Assembly: GCA_003290165.1 (NCBI GenBank)
Contig: QNQO01002050.1
Location: 1-64,000 of the forward strand
DNA from: Berberis thunbergii
Taxonomy: Eukaryota > Streptophyta > Magnoliopsida > Ranunculales > Berberidaceae
Length of the DNA: 64,000 nt
Reading direction: 5' to 3'
Part shown: in pieces, positions 10,352 through 22,483 of the stretch
How the letters are laid out: each line of letters begins with the position of its first letter
Numbering within the stretch: position 1 is the first letter of the stretch
Position numbers and translations under genes: made by a program
Notes under the pieces: generated by a model
Databases searched by the model: none
Seen by the model: the letters and a program-made list of their open reading frames with translations, nothing else
What the model was told of the DNA's origin: nothing

Positions 10352-12545
10352 TAAATTTTTACAATTTGCCCCACAAGTCATACAATTTCCGTCATAACTC
10401 CATCAACTAGCAAACGCATTCTTTTAAAATGACAAGTTTACCCTTCACGGAACGCAAATTTTGAAATCTTTCAAATAAAACCAGTGATAAATACAAAATT
10501 TATCGAGTTTAACAAAAATGTTTATAAATTTTGTTTGGGTTTGGCACGCCTAGAAACTTTTTGCATGCCAAAATACGACTTTTCGTTGAAAATGTATTTA
10601 GAATTTAATTGATCTATATAAATGGATGGAGAGACATAATTAAATAATTATATGAAAAAATAATATAGAGTGCGGTAAGCACAGATTAGAGAATACCCCA
10701 AATTAGTCATTCCCCACTCCAAGTCCAAGAATGCACTTGCTTCAACTAGTGAAACAATCTCTCCATGGAAGACAAGGATTTTATGTTGGTTGAAACAGTG
10801 AAAGTGGTGTACCCAAATGCAAAGTTTTGAAATTTAAAATCGGTGGCCCAACCCATAAAGAAAGTAGTTTCGTTTTTACGCCCGGACACATTGCATTGCA
10901 AAGAGAGCGAGAGAGAGTTATTGGAAGAGAAGATTGGTGTTCAATGTTGAAGGACGAGGGGGGAGGAAGAGAGATGGTTTTCTTTCTACGAAACTCTCTC
11001 ACATTCACTCATCGTTTCTCACTCAGGTAACCATCTATTATTATTCTTCTTCTTCTCCTCTTAAGTTGGTTGGTTCCATTTCAACGCTTCATTATGGTTT
11101 AATAATGTTTTCTTTATGTCGAATTTCAATGCTTATTTAGGTTTTAATCATATTTTCACGCCACATTGCTGAAAGAATTAGTCGAAGAGGGAGGGTTTGG
11201 TGGTTAGAAGGTGGTGTTGAATTTTTCTTCTTTGGTTTCCCCTCTTCTCCTTCTCCTTCTTTTACTTTGGTTCCATTTCCATGTTTTTTAGGGTTTAATC
11301 ATGTTTTTTTTCTTGTTGAGTTTTTGACAAAGAAAATGACCATCTGAAAGCTTCAAAAGGTATCAATTACAAGAAACTCAACACACTAAATTTCCATCAA
11401 AATCTTAGGGTTAGGGTTAGAGTTAAACAAAAGGATCCGTGAAAAATAAGTAACTCGAGAATAAAATTCAAAGCAACATATTGTATTTGATTCTACATGC
11501 TATAGCATACCGTCTCTCTTGCATCTATTTTATTCGCTTCTATGATAGAAATATACTATCCTCTATTTATTGCATCTATTTTTGGTTTCTCTACCAAAAT
11601 ATTTTAAAATGAAAAACCAACAAATTGCAAATAACATCTCCCCGAATTTCTGTCAGATCTTCTCTTCCTGTATAAGATGTTCATGGATGCTTGAATTTCT
11701 TCTAAAGTTTGTCCCTTCGTTTCAGGTACTACTTTGGCAACAAATAGAATAGCTAGTGCATTAACAGCAGCAAAGAGAGGTACCTAAAAACCAAACAACT
11801 ATTAGTTAATCCTTGGTTAAGCCATCATACTATAGTAAGTTGAATGTCCTTGGAAACTTTTAGATCTCTTTTTGGTGAAAAGTTTTAATACTCCGAATGT
11901 CAGAATGTCAAAGAAACTACCCAGGAGCCAAACCAGTTCACTAATGTTGCTGTTCCCTTAACTTCTAGTTGGAATATCTGTATCAAATGTGAAAGTTTAA
12001 TAAAAAAAAATATTGATTATTGTGATAACATATATGTCCATTTTTAGAACTTGTATTAGGAGTACATATCTCATGCCGGCTGTAACTTTTACGTTGTTAT
12101 AAATCAATATATATATTTTGAATCTTGATCGATGATATCTTGAATTGTAGTTAAACCAGTGGAGTCTTCCATTTATATTTACAGTTCTGCAACAGTGGGC
12201 AAACATGTGTTTGTGCAAATAGACAAACAGTACAAGAAGGTAATACATGATGTGAGGAACACTTGACCTAAGGACTATGGCTGCAACAAGTTTTTAGTCT
12301 TTGTTCCCATTTCGTACTGGATGAAGTTATGATAGCTTAAATTGTTGGTACATGTATATATGTTGTCTGTTCTTTGGGTTTAAATGCCATCCTTTTGCAA
12401 TTTGTCCATATGGTATCTGCCGGAGTATAAATATTCATATATTATATTTTTATTTTTTATAGGAAGTTTAATATCAACGATTTTAAGGACGCCAATTTAT
12501 ATCTTAGGATATGTTGATATCTAATGTATTCTACTAACTTTTTTT
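10352..12545. repeat. Tandem segmental duplication, copy 1 (2.2 kb)
   Basis: The copy runs from a TTTTTACA..TTGCCCCA segment to the TATCTAATGTATTCT..CTAACTTTT segment near 12540. It matches 12761-18190 in the same order, apart from the LINE inserted in copy 2. Both copies contain a + strand block with ACGCCCGGACACATTGCATT and a CAG/GTAACCATC donor-like site, a TTAGGGTTAGGGTTAG motif, and the last exons of an ERD6-like transporter on the minus strand. Indels distinguish the copies. Confidence 0.85.
11600..11970 (-). pseudogene. ERD6-like sugar transporter, last two exons (duplicate copy 1)
   Basis: On the minus strand, the segment at about 11960-11890 encodes VNWFGSWVVS with a stop soon after. 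After an AG acceptor near 11784 a second exon encodes FVAKVVPETKGQTLEEIQAS. VPETKG-TLEEIQ is the conserved end of the last transmembrane helix and tail of ERD6-like major-facilitator sugar transporters (vacuolar or plasma-membrane monosaccharide carriers). The remainder of the gene is not contiguous here; related exons lie at 19255-21313. This duplicate cannot encode a transporter. Confidence 0.8.
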
Positions 12546-14059
12546 TATCTAACCATTGGGAAAAAAAACAAAAACTTCTCTATATAACGGATTCATCAAA
12601 ATGTTGAAAGTTTCCAGTTCCAGGATTGAAAAATATGTTATGATTAAGCATATTTTGAAACATAAAAGATTATATGGTTATTGCCAGCAATATGTTTTTC
12701 TTCAATATTCAAAAGGCAAGCTTTCTACATTTAAAGGGTGATACATGCGTGATATTATTCTAAGAAATTTTTACAGCTTGCCCCATAAGTCGTACAATTT
12801 CTATCATTACTCCATCAACAAGCACATGCGCTATTTTAAAATGACAAATTTACCCTTGCGGAATGCCAATTTTGAAATCTTTCAAATAAAACCAGTGATA
12901 AATACAAAATGTTCAAATTTTATCGAGTTTGACAAAAATGTTTATAAATTTTGACCGAGTTTGGCACGCCTAAAAACTTTTTAACTTGCATGTCAAAATA
13001 CAACTTTACTTTGAAAATGTATTTAGAATTTAATTGATTATAAAAATGGATGGAGAGACATAATTAAATAATTACATGAAAAAATAATATAGAGTGCGGT
13101 AGGCACAGGTTAGAAAATACCTCAAATTAATCATTCCCCACTCCAAGTCCAAGAATTTTCCTTCTTCAATTAGTGAAAAATGTCTCCATAGAAGGCAAGG
13201 GTTTTATGTTGGGTGAAACAGTGAAAGTGGTGTACCCAAATGCAAAGTTTTGAAATTTAAAATCGGAGGCCCAACCCATAAAGAAAGTTGCTTTGTCTTT
13301 ACGCCCGGACACATTGCATTGCAGAGAGAGCGAGAGAGAGTTGTTGGAACTTGGAAGAGAAGATTGGTGTTCAATGTTGAAGGACAGGGAGGAGGAAGAG
13401 AGATCGTTTTCTTTCTATGTAACTTTCTCACATTCACTCATTGTTTCTCAGCTCAGGTAACCATCTATTCTTCTTCTTCTCCTCTTAAGTTGGTCGGTTC
13501 CATTTCAATGCTTCTTTACTGTTTAATCATGTTTTCTTTCTGTCAAATTTCAATGCTTTTTCAGGTTTTAATCTTGTTTTCTTTATGTTGAATTTCAATG
13601 CTTCTTTAGGTTTTAATCATGTTTTCACGCCACATTGCTGAGAGAATTAGTCGAAGAGGGAGAGTTTGGTGGTTAGAAGGTGGTGTTGAATTTTTCTTCT
13701 TTGGTTTTCCCTCTTCTCCTTCTCTTACTTTGGTTCCATTTCCATGCTTTTTAGGGTTTAATGATGTTTTCTTTCTTGTTGAGTTTTTGACAAAGAAAAT
13801 GGCCATCTGAAATCTTCAAAAGGTATCAATTACAAGAAACTCAACACACCTAAATTTCCATCAGAATCTTAGGGTTAGGGTTAGAATTAAACAAAAGGAT
13901 CCGTGAAAAATAAGCAACTCGAGAAGAAAATTCAAAGCAACATATTGTATTTGATTCTCCATGCTATAGCATACTGTTTTTCTTTCATCTATTTTATTCG
14001 CTTCCGTGATAGAAATATACTATCCTCTATTTATTGCATCTATTTTTGGTTTCTCTACC

Positions 14060-14430
14060 AACATATTTTTAAATGAAAAATCAACAAAATTGCAAATAAC
14101 ATCTCCACGAATTTCTTCAGATCTTCTCTTCCTGTATAAGATGTTCATGGATGCTTAAATTTCTTCTAGAGTTTGTCCCTTCGTTTACTACTTTGGCAAC
14201 AAATAGAATAGCTAGTGCATTAACAGCAGCAAAGAGAGGTACCTAAAAACCAAACAACCATTAGTTAATCCTTGGTCCAGCCATCATACTATAGTAAGTT
14301 GAATGTCCTTAGAAACTTTTAGATCTCTGTTTGGTGAAAATTTTTAGTACTCAGAAAGTCGAATGTCAAAGAAACTACCCAGGAGCCAAACTTGTTCACT
14401 AATGTTGTTGTTCCCTTAACATCTAGTGGG
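14060..14430 (-). pseudogene. ERD6-like sugar transporter, last two exons (duplicate copy 2)
   Basis: Homologous to 11600-11970. The minus strand shows the same transporter tail, but a 4-bp deletion in the VPETKG exon shifts the frame. Together with the exons at 19255-21313 this could be the natural 3' end of the pseudogene, which would place the RTE LINE in an intron or 3' flank. Copy 1 would then be a tandem duplicate of that end. Confidence 0.75.
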
Positions 14431-15160
14431 AATATCTGTATCAAATGTGAAAGTTTAATAAAAAAAATATTGATTCTTGTGGTAATATATCTTATGCCGG
14501 CTGTAACTTTTACGTTGTTATAAATTAGTATTTATCTTATTTTTTTTGAATCTTGATCGATGATATCTAGAATTGTAGCTAAACTAGCTGAGTCTTCCAT
14601 TTATATTTACAGCTTGCAGTGAAGTTCCGTAACAGTGGGCAAACATATGTTTGTGCAAATAGACTAATAGTACAAGAAGGTAATACATGATGTGAGGAAC
14701 ACTTGACGTTTGGACTATGGTTGCTACAGGTTTTCAGTCTTTGGTCCTATTTCGTATTGGATGAAGTTTCTGATAGTTTAAATTGTTGGTACATGTATAT
14801 ATGTAGTCTGTTCTTTGGGTTTAAATGCCATCCTTTTGCAATTTGTCCATATGGTATCTGCCGGAGTATATATATATATCATCATCAAAGCCCATTTCCG
14901 AGATTTTCGGGGTCGGCTACATGAATTTTGGTTTTTCAAGCAATGCGATCTTCCCACATTTTCTCACCTAATCCAAGCTCAATGATATCGTCATTCACCG
15001 TCTTCATCCAAGTTTTCAACGGTCGTCCCCTCCGTCTACACTCTCCATTAACTTGCCAATCTAAACATTTTCTAATTGGCGCCGTGCTTGGTCTCATCCA
15101 CACATGACCAAACCAAGTTAAACGTCTTTCTCTAATTTTTTCCTCTATGGACGTTACACC

Positions 15161-16980
15161 TTAGTATCTCCTAATTCTTTTATTTCTAATTTTATCCTTA
15201 CAAGTTTTACCACACATCCACCTTAACATACGCATTTCTGCTACTGCCATCCTATGCGTATGTTGTCCCGTAGTAGCCCAACATTCTGAACCGTATAGCA
15301 TGGCTGGTCGAACAATGGTCTTATAGCATTTCCCTTTTAGCCTTGCAGGCATCCTTCTATCGCACAATACTCCTGACGCCATTCGCCATTTCAACCAACC
15401 AGCTTTAATCCTGTGGTCTACATCTGCTCCAATAGCTCCATTTTTTTGAATTATAGACCCTAGGTATCGAAAAGCCTCACACTCCGGGACCTCGACACCT
15501 TCGATATCAATTGCATTACTTCTCCTTCTTGGTTCACACCCAAAGTTGCACACTAGATATTCTGTCTTCGAACGGCTAATTCTAAAATCTTACTCTTTAA
15601 AGCCTCCTGCCACTTAACTAATTTCTGGCCTAAACCTGCACTAGTCTCATCCATCAAGACAATATCATCTGCAAATAACATGCACCAAGGTAAATCTTCT
15701 TGCAGATGTCTCGTCAACTCATCCATGACCAAAGCAAAGAGATATGGACTTAACGCGGACCCTTGATGTAGTCCTACTGTCACTGAAAATTCACTAGACA
15801 TTCCACCTACTGAGCGAACACTTGTTACAACCCCTTCATACATATCCTTAATGATATCGACGTAACATTGAGACACTTTCTTCCTTTCAAACACCCACCA
15901 AATTAACTCCCTGGGGACCCTATCATATGCTTTCTTCAAATCAATAAAAACCATATGCAAACTCTTACGTGCCTTTCGATACTTTTTTACAGTTTGCCTA
16001 AGCAGGAAGATGACCTCCGTAGTAGACCTACCTGGCATAAATTCAAATTGATTATCCGAAATCGTGGTTAAACTCCTAAGTCTTTGTTCTATAACCCTCT
16101 CCCAAAATTTTATCGTATGACTCATAAGCTTTATCCCTCTATAGTTCGAGCAATTCTGGATATTCCCTTTGTTCTTATAAATTGGTACCACAATGCTATG
16201 CCTCCATGAATCTGACATTTTTCTAGTTTTCAGAATCCTATTAAAGAGCTTAGTTAGCCATTGAATCCCAACTTCTCCCAGACATTTTCATGCTTCAATT
16301 GGTATATCATCCGGTCCAACGGCCTTTCCTGTCTTCATTCTTTTTAAAGCTTCTCTCACTTCTGTGGCACTAACTCTGCGATGGAACACGCGATCTCTCC
16401 CTTCCTGTGAAGCATACCCCTCCAAGTTTAACTCCCCTACATGTGTTCCATTGAATAGGTTGCAAAAGTAATCATTCCATCTATCTAAAATAGCTTTATC
16501 CTGCATTAAGACTCTTCCATCATCATGCTTAACACACTTAACATGACTCAAGTCCCTAGTTTTTCGTTCTCTAGCCTTCGTTATCTTGAAAATATCCTTC
16601 TCCCCTTCCTTCGTACCTAGCCTATTATAAAGAGCATCATACGCTCTCTTCTTAGCTTCCCCTACTGCTCTACTACTCAACTTCTTAGCCTGCTTATAAA
16701 GCTCATAAGACTCTAGACACCTATCTTTTTGCCACGCCTTAAAGCATATTTTCTTTTTCGCAATGGTTTGTTACACATCCGCGTTCCACCACCATGTCTC
16801 CTTATCATAGAAACCTCCTCTTTTGGCCTGTCCTAACTCTTCCTTCGCACATCTTCTTATTCGGTTTGCCAAATGTTCAAAAAGATCCGCGCTACCAGTC
16901 CTATCCTTTGGTTCTAGATTCTCCCCACCCTCTGAAACTGACTGGCCACCCAAAATCCTCTTTCGAAATCTTTGGCACAC
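15161..16980 (-). pseudogene. RTE LINE reverse transcriptase region, broken by stops and frameshifts
   Basis: Three blocks follow one another: 16980-16288 (linker, ending MKTGKAVGPDDIPIEA and a stop), 16218-15553 (RT fingers and palm: HSIVVPIYKNKG, VFIDLKKAYDRVPREL, GSALSPYLF, and the catalytic FADDIVLMD at about 15670), and 15553-15161 (thumb and C-terminal part with MLYGSECW and RMLRWMCG). The catalytic Asp pair is present. At least three frame breaks separate the blocks, so no continuous protein can be made. Confidence 0.9.
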
Positions 16981-16995
16981 ATCTCCCTGTAAGGT

Positions 16996-18024
16996 TCACC
17001 ACTTAATTCTCGGTCTAACCTGTTCTATAGCAATACGACCCCTACTCTTAAGACAAAAATCGAGAACTAACAGCCTATGTTGGGATGTCAGACACTCTCC
17101 TGGTATAACCTTACAATTTTTACACCTACCTAAATCGTGTCTCTTCACAAGAAAATAATCAATTTGACTTCTATTATGCCCACTCGCAAAGGTCACCAAG
17201 TGATCTTCCCTCTTCTTATAAAAAGTATTTACGATCTCAAAATCCTGAGCTAAAGCAAAATCTAAAATAGAAATCCCCGCAGTGTTTCGATCCCCAAAGC
17301 CTTGACCTCCATGTACCCTCTCATACCCAACTCTATCCTTACCGACATGACCATTCAAATCCCCGCCTAGAAAAACCCTATCGGAAGAGGGAATTTCAAG
17401 AACTAACTCCTCTAAAGAGTTCCAAAAATCCTTCTTAGTCTCCTCGTCCAAACTCACTTGGGGTGCATACACACTAATAACATGCACTATCTCTAGTTCT
17501 AAAACTAATTTAATACTTATGATTCTATCCCCAAACCAATAAACGTCGACTACTGCATCCTTAAAAACTTTATCTACCATTATTTCCACCCCGTTCCTAG
17601 TGCCATCTTTATCAGAATAGAAGAGTTTGAACCCTCCTCCTAAATCTTGAGCCTTGTTCCCCTTCCATTTTGTCTCTTGAAGACAAACTATGTTTATTTT
17701 CCTCCTACGCATGACATCCACTAATTCTATTGTCTTTCCCGTCAAGGTTCCTATGTTTCAAGAGGCTAATCTAATCATTCTATCTCTAGCTCTAACTTGG
17801 ACTAGCTTCTTTACTCGCCCCCGTCCAGAAAGGTGCGAGAACCCTTGCCTATTTAACACTATAGCCGGGCGCCGCTGCAGCGCGCCTTGCTCATTTGTCA
17901 CTACACCCGAGCGTAGGTGCAGCGCGTCGCTTATAGCGGGGGACGCCCTATCATTTTGCATTAATCTTTTTGAACCAATATCCATGAAAAAGGATGTGAT
18001 GGGTTTTTTACGGTTGGCTATCAC
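16996..18024 (-). pseudogene. RTE LINE 5' segment and AP-endonuclease domain
   Basis: This domain nicks target DNA for target-primed reverse transcription. From 17745 downward the frame includes INIVCLQETKWKG (catalytic glutamate motif), VISVYAPQ, VFLGGDLNGHVG and a closing SQIDYFLV, the conserved order of the exonuclease-endonuclease-phosphatase family. The preceding frame (18024-17758) is continuous with it except for a stop just before NIGTLTGK. The expected residue there is Trp, so TGG to TGA is the likely change. Plant RTE proteins are often mis-annotated as craniofacial development protein 2-like. Confidence 0.85.
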
Positions 18025-18409
18025 AAGCCTAACACCAACCCTCCTCCTTTATCCGGGCTTGGGACCGGCCGTTGCAACAGGCGGAGTTATATATATATGT
18101 ATATTTTTAAGGAAGTTTAATATCAAAAATTTTAAGGATGCCTATTATATCTTAGGATATATCGATATCTAATGTATTCTGCTAACTTTTATGTACAAGT
18201 AGATGAGAAAACGGTCATTCAGAAGCTTCCTAAATGTCGATCAATACTAAGATGGTATTCCGTACAAGTATAATGTGTTATTTAAAATATCATAATTTTT
18301 AGTGAAACCAACTTAAAACTGTTTATACCGCTATGTTTAGTAATTAGCATCCTGTTACAGTTTATGGATCCAATTTTTTTGGCTTCTGAATTCCACTTTT
18401 TGTTTTCAG

Positions 18410-18641
18410 GTTAAACTTATGAGCCTTTATAACTTTGTTAAATTTCTTTGCATTTTTCATGGTCCATTAATCAATGAATCTGCGGTGCAAAAGGTGAGTA
18501 TTACTCTGTCTTCATGAATATTCATTTGAATTCTTTGTCATCTTTGTATGTGCATATTTTTTTTGACACAATTTTCATCGCGTTCTACTCTTTTGGATAT
18601 AACTGTAGGTTGAAACGTTTGTCCAGGATGTAGTCGACAAG
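18410..18641 (+). other. Two candidate exons of an unidentified + strand gene
   Basis: 18410-18493 (84 bp) and 18609-18641 (33 bp) are each flanked by good AG acceptors (TTTTCAG, CTGTAG) and GTGAGT- or GTATAA-type donors. Both keep phase 0 and read VKLMSLYNFVKFLCIFHG.. and VETFVQDVVDK. A third acceptor-led open segment starts at 22174 (GKKFYLGIFALVSHH, then a stop). I do not recognise the protein. Its relation to the + strand 5'-UTR-like blocks at 10860-11028 and 13300-13456 is speculative. Confidence 0.3.
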
Positions 18642-19254
18642 GTATAATTTATATATAACCTCTGTCATTTCAACTGAAGTTGTTTTAAGATAATAATCAT
18701 ATCATTTTATTAGGAAAATGGTTGTTCATATTTCCCATTTTCTGTCTGAACACATTTTTTTTTATTAATGCTCATCCACAACCTAAATGGAGATGGTAGT
18801 GTTGATATTATTATTATTATTGATGCAACAAGCCCTAAATAATTTTTAGTGACGGTTTTTATTTGGATCACTTATAAATGTAAGATCTCATCTTGTATAT
18901 GTTCTCATTAATCACTCATCATTTAGAAGGCTATGTCTTTTGCATTGATGACTGAAACCAGATAGAATCTCAACTTGGAAAGTCTATTTTCTTATTTGGT
19001 GGATGTTGTTGGCATCAGGAATGGAAATTTGAACCTTAGAAAAAATGTTAACCCATGAAGAGAAATTTGAACCTTAGAAAACTCCGACACTATCAAATAT
19101 ATTAGGATGTTTGGTTGTTGAACTACCTAAATGAAGAAAAGGTCATACTAAGAGGCTACCAACAAACACTCCAGTGCTGAAACTTGAATGGCGAGTAAAT
19201 GTGTCAGTCCGTGAGAAATGGGTAGTTGGACAACTTTTATCCTCTTGATTGACA

Positions 19255-21313
19255 TGGTACTTATGAATAGGAGAGGCCTTCTTCCTGCTCTATCCATTTA
19301 GACTGCACTTAGTGCTGTAATCGGAACCTGCAAAGAACAGTAATATGAGGAACTAAGATGCATAAAAGGAAAATAGAAGATGGTTGGACTTTGAGAACAT
19401 TGTATAAGCCAACAAACCTGAATACCAGCCTAGATTATAGTTTCCAAATCCAAAGGAAATCCTGAAAAATACAGAGACTAACATTAGTTATCTATGTCTT
19501 ATTAACAAACGACAAGAAATAATGACCTTATCATTTCCTTACCTGCAGACTCGAAAGCATAGCTCACACAGAAACAAACACCCTTGATTTCTCCAAATTG
19601 TTGGAACACCATTTGCCCAACACCACCCTAGTCATCATATTGTGAAATAAGAACAATAGTAATAATGGATAATTAGAAAGTAAACTGTTGTTTTAGGAAG
19701 TAACCCCATAAAATTGAGGATTTCGTTAGTTTTATGCTTCAAAGACCGAGTGTTAAGTCTAAAAACAAAACTACAACTATATATGTTAAGAGTTGCAATG
19801 TCAAGCAGCAATCCTCAGGCTTGCAATCTAAACAACACAGTTGCAATCCAACCTTCAAGGATATGTCTCTAAATCATAGAACACTCCCAACTCCCTTGCA
19901 GGAAAACTCATAAAATTGTAGTTATTAAGCATAGGTGTCAAGACTCACAATTTGAGAAAATCAATATCTTCTTTGGAACAAATCCAACATTTTGGACTTG
20001 GGTGGTGCTCAAGAATTTCTATGTATTCCTGCCATGCTGCAAAATCTTAGTCGCTCATTATCTTGTTTCATAAGTTTTCATGTTCAATGGTATGAATGAC
20101 TGACCCGGATTTCTGCAGCTTCCTCGAAAATATCAGCATCATTTCCACAAAGCTTTTGTAGTGCAACTTCATACTCTTTTTCTTTACCAACCTTCGCCTG
20201 CAATATGACATTGTTTACAATTTCTTTGTCTAACCGTGCAAGGTTCTCCTCATATTGTTCATCCAAAGAAACAAGAGACTTGAAGAGCATACCAGCCATC
20301 TTGGAGATTTTGGAATAAAAAAGAGACCAAAACGCAGAACAAAGCATGGAATAATGCCTGCTAGTAAGCAATCCCACCGTAAGTTACTTTTCAAAATATT
20401 CATATTTTTCTATGTAGGAATCAATGTCATAATCTGGATTGCGAGAGGTAATGCTGTTGAATAGTTAATTAGAAAGTTCGTAATTTACCAACTAGTGCAA
20501 GTGTTCTCCATGATATAACTGTTCCTACAATGAAGGTGAATGATACTCCTGAACATATCATGAGCTGCAGAAAAAGTAAACATTAACTAAGTGAAATTTA
20601 CACTTAAACGGAAAACCCAGTTCTTTGTTTTAAGTTTAAATGTTGGTCAAGTTTTTTTTACCTGATTTAGAGTAGTAAATCCTCCTCTAAGGTTCTTTGG
20701 TGCGATTTCAGCCATGAAAACAGGTACCTGGTTGTTCATCATTTAGAACCAAGGCAATATTGAAAAAATAATACCAATATTTCTAAATTAGAAAAATTAA
20801 TACCATTATTTCTAAATTAGATTTCGTAAACTATACTAGAACATGTTATCGTACAATATCAACTGGGCAATAGAAAATTTGGAAGGAAAAGGAAGTGAAT
20901 CATACCACATAAGAGAGGAGACCCATTCCATAACCTGTGTGCAGTCTTCTGATGTCCAATGATTAAACTCCCTGATAGATTCAAGTATAAAGCATGAGAA
21001 TGCTATGAGTAAAAGATATATATTTAAACATAATACCGATGGATGAAAACATCAGATTTTGAGGTAGATGAATACCTGAGAGAAGTAGACTGTTAGGCAT
21101 CCTACAATTCGAAAAATTGCTGAAATTCTCATTGCATGTTTCATTGAAAAACATAAGCTTGAATGCACTCGACCATGCACAATTTCCGTGTTGTCTAACT
21201 TGTCCAAATTCATTTGCTTACCGCTTCTTGACCAATGAAATCAGTCTATCTTCCTCTTGTCACAGCACCAACCATTGCACCAATTGTGGCTATAGATCCA
21301 AACACTGAATACT
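19255..21313 (-). pseudogene. ERD6-like sugar transporter pseudogene, exons in order
   Basis: Minus-strand exons in descending coordinates match an ERD6-like 12-helix sugar carrier in order: 21313-21222 (FGSIATIGAMVGAVT, then a stop where Lys is expected), 21135-21076 (MRISAIF..GCLTVYFSQ), about 20970-20906 (GYGMGLLSYV), about 20728-20662 (FMAEIAPKNLRGGFTTLNQ), about 20575-20505 (LMICSGVSFTFIVGTVISWR), about 20210-20100 (LCGNDADIFEEAAEIR), about 20040-19965 (EYIEILE), 19630-19551 (GQMVFQQFGEIKGV..FESAG) and about 19335-19255 (VPITALS, a stop, MDRAGRRPL). Intron borders remain, so it is not a retrocopy. Several stops and frameshifts make it a pseudogene. The first exon was not found. Confidence 0.85.
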
Positions 21314-22279
21314 GCAGTCATGAAAATTATAGGAAATATTACTTTTATACATTTAAGATTATAGTGATTATGACCCTTTCTAGTAAGGTTTACTTGCTTC
21401 TGTTGAGAGTTCATGGTATTTGGATAATATATATATATATATATATAAACAATATGTATGTATGAACTTACCGTTGATATGAATTTTAGCCCAAATAGGC
21501 TACTAAGGCTATTGCATACAGTACTGGATTTTATATACAAGAAGCGGAGGAGATCTAATTGATAACTTTCTTACCTTATTTCTTCGTATAATGGACTGCA
21601 ATTATGCTCATAATCTCTCTAGGGGAAATACATTAAAATTTACAGATGTATGATTAAGTCTTTCTTATTTTGCATGGATATGTTCCCTGTTTTCTATTGA
21701 TTCAAAGATGATCTTGTAACATCTACATCCCATGTCTTGTAGACACTTATATATTTATGTTGGGCACAAGATCATTTAAAAAAAATAAAAAATAAAATGA
21801 AATGGACTTGTTCCTGTTCGTTATCGATGTCATTATGCTCATGGACAACACCATGAATATTCTGGTTACTTTGCCATTAACAGGATACAACACGCACACA
21901 AACCCTAAGATGGTGTTATCATGTCCTCAACATTATAATACTATTGCATAATTAATGGGAAGGATGTGGCACATTCATGCTGCACATGTTCATTACTCTG
22001 ATATTCTTACCATCAGCAAAACCATTTGCTGTTGTTTAATTTATTTCTTACTTGTTTATATCACTGAATATAAAGTACCCAGTTGAAATGGTTTTGGACT
22101 AGTTTAATTCAAGTGGATGGCATGTAAATCAAAATAAACTAACGACTCTTTGTTTATTATGTTTTAATTGCAGGGGAAGAAGTTCTATTTAGGGATATTC
22201 GCATTGGTTTCCCATCATCTTTGAAGGAAAAGTTGACAAATGAAAAAAAAAAGCTAGTTGTAAAGATCGAAGAAAAAGA

Positions 22280-22392
22280 TTACAGATTACAGGTTTGATC
22301 TTGGTTACAGGTTACATGTTACAGGTTTGATTTTGGTTAATGGTTACATGTTTGATTCTGGTTAATGGCTACAGGTTTGATTCTGGTCACAT
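22280..22392. repeat. Short imperfect tandem repeat next to the satellite
   Basis: Three to four diverged units of about 30 bp built on ACAGGTTTGATTCTGGTTA. Unlike the 87-bp satellite in sequence, it lies about 90 bp upstream of the first satellite monomer. Confidence 0.6.
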
Positions 22393-22483
22393 TAGTACAC
22401 TAGTTACATTCATTTTCAAGTATAACTTGTAATATTTTAATTTACATTGTCATTTGTTGAATTAGATAAGGTTGATCTATTTG

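Larger units (their letters stand above)
14872..18087 (-). mobile_element. RTE-type LINE (non-LTR retrotransposon), near full length, decayed
   Basis: A minus-strand element about 3.2 kb long. From 18087 downward it carries a GC-rich 5' segment, an apurinic endonuclease-like domain, a reverse transcriptase, and a short 3' end finishing in a TGATGATGAT-like tail (about 14885-14872), as is common for RTE elements. TA-rich sequence (GAGTATATATATA and GAGTTATATATATAT) on both sides is probably the target duplication plus microsatellite slippage. The paralogous empty site in copy 1 shows the insertion is younger than the duplication. Several stops and frameshifts make it inactive. Confidence 0.9.
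12761..18190. repeat. Tandem segmental duplication, copy 2, split by a LINE
   Basis: Matches copy 1 from 12761 to about 14872 and again from about 18088 to 18190. The intervening 3.2 kb is an RTE LINE. Copy 1 keeps the uninterrupted site at about 12422-12460. Copy 2 has a 4-bp deletion (CAGG) relative to copy 1 in the transporter exon, and a TA-rich tract at the LINE junction. Confidence 0.85.

Noticed and set aside
11404..13885. TTAGGGTTAGGGTTAG motifs at 11406 and 13869 as interstitial telomere repeats.
   Set aside because: Only two to three units, present once in each copy of the segmental duplication. Too short to mean more than a telo-box-like word.
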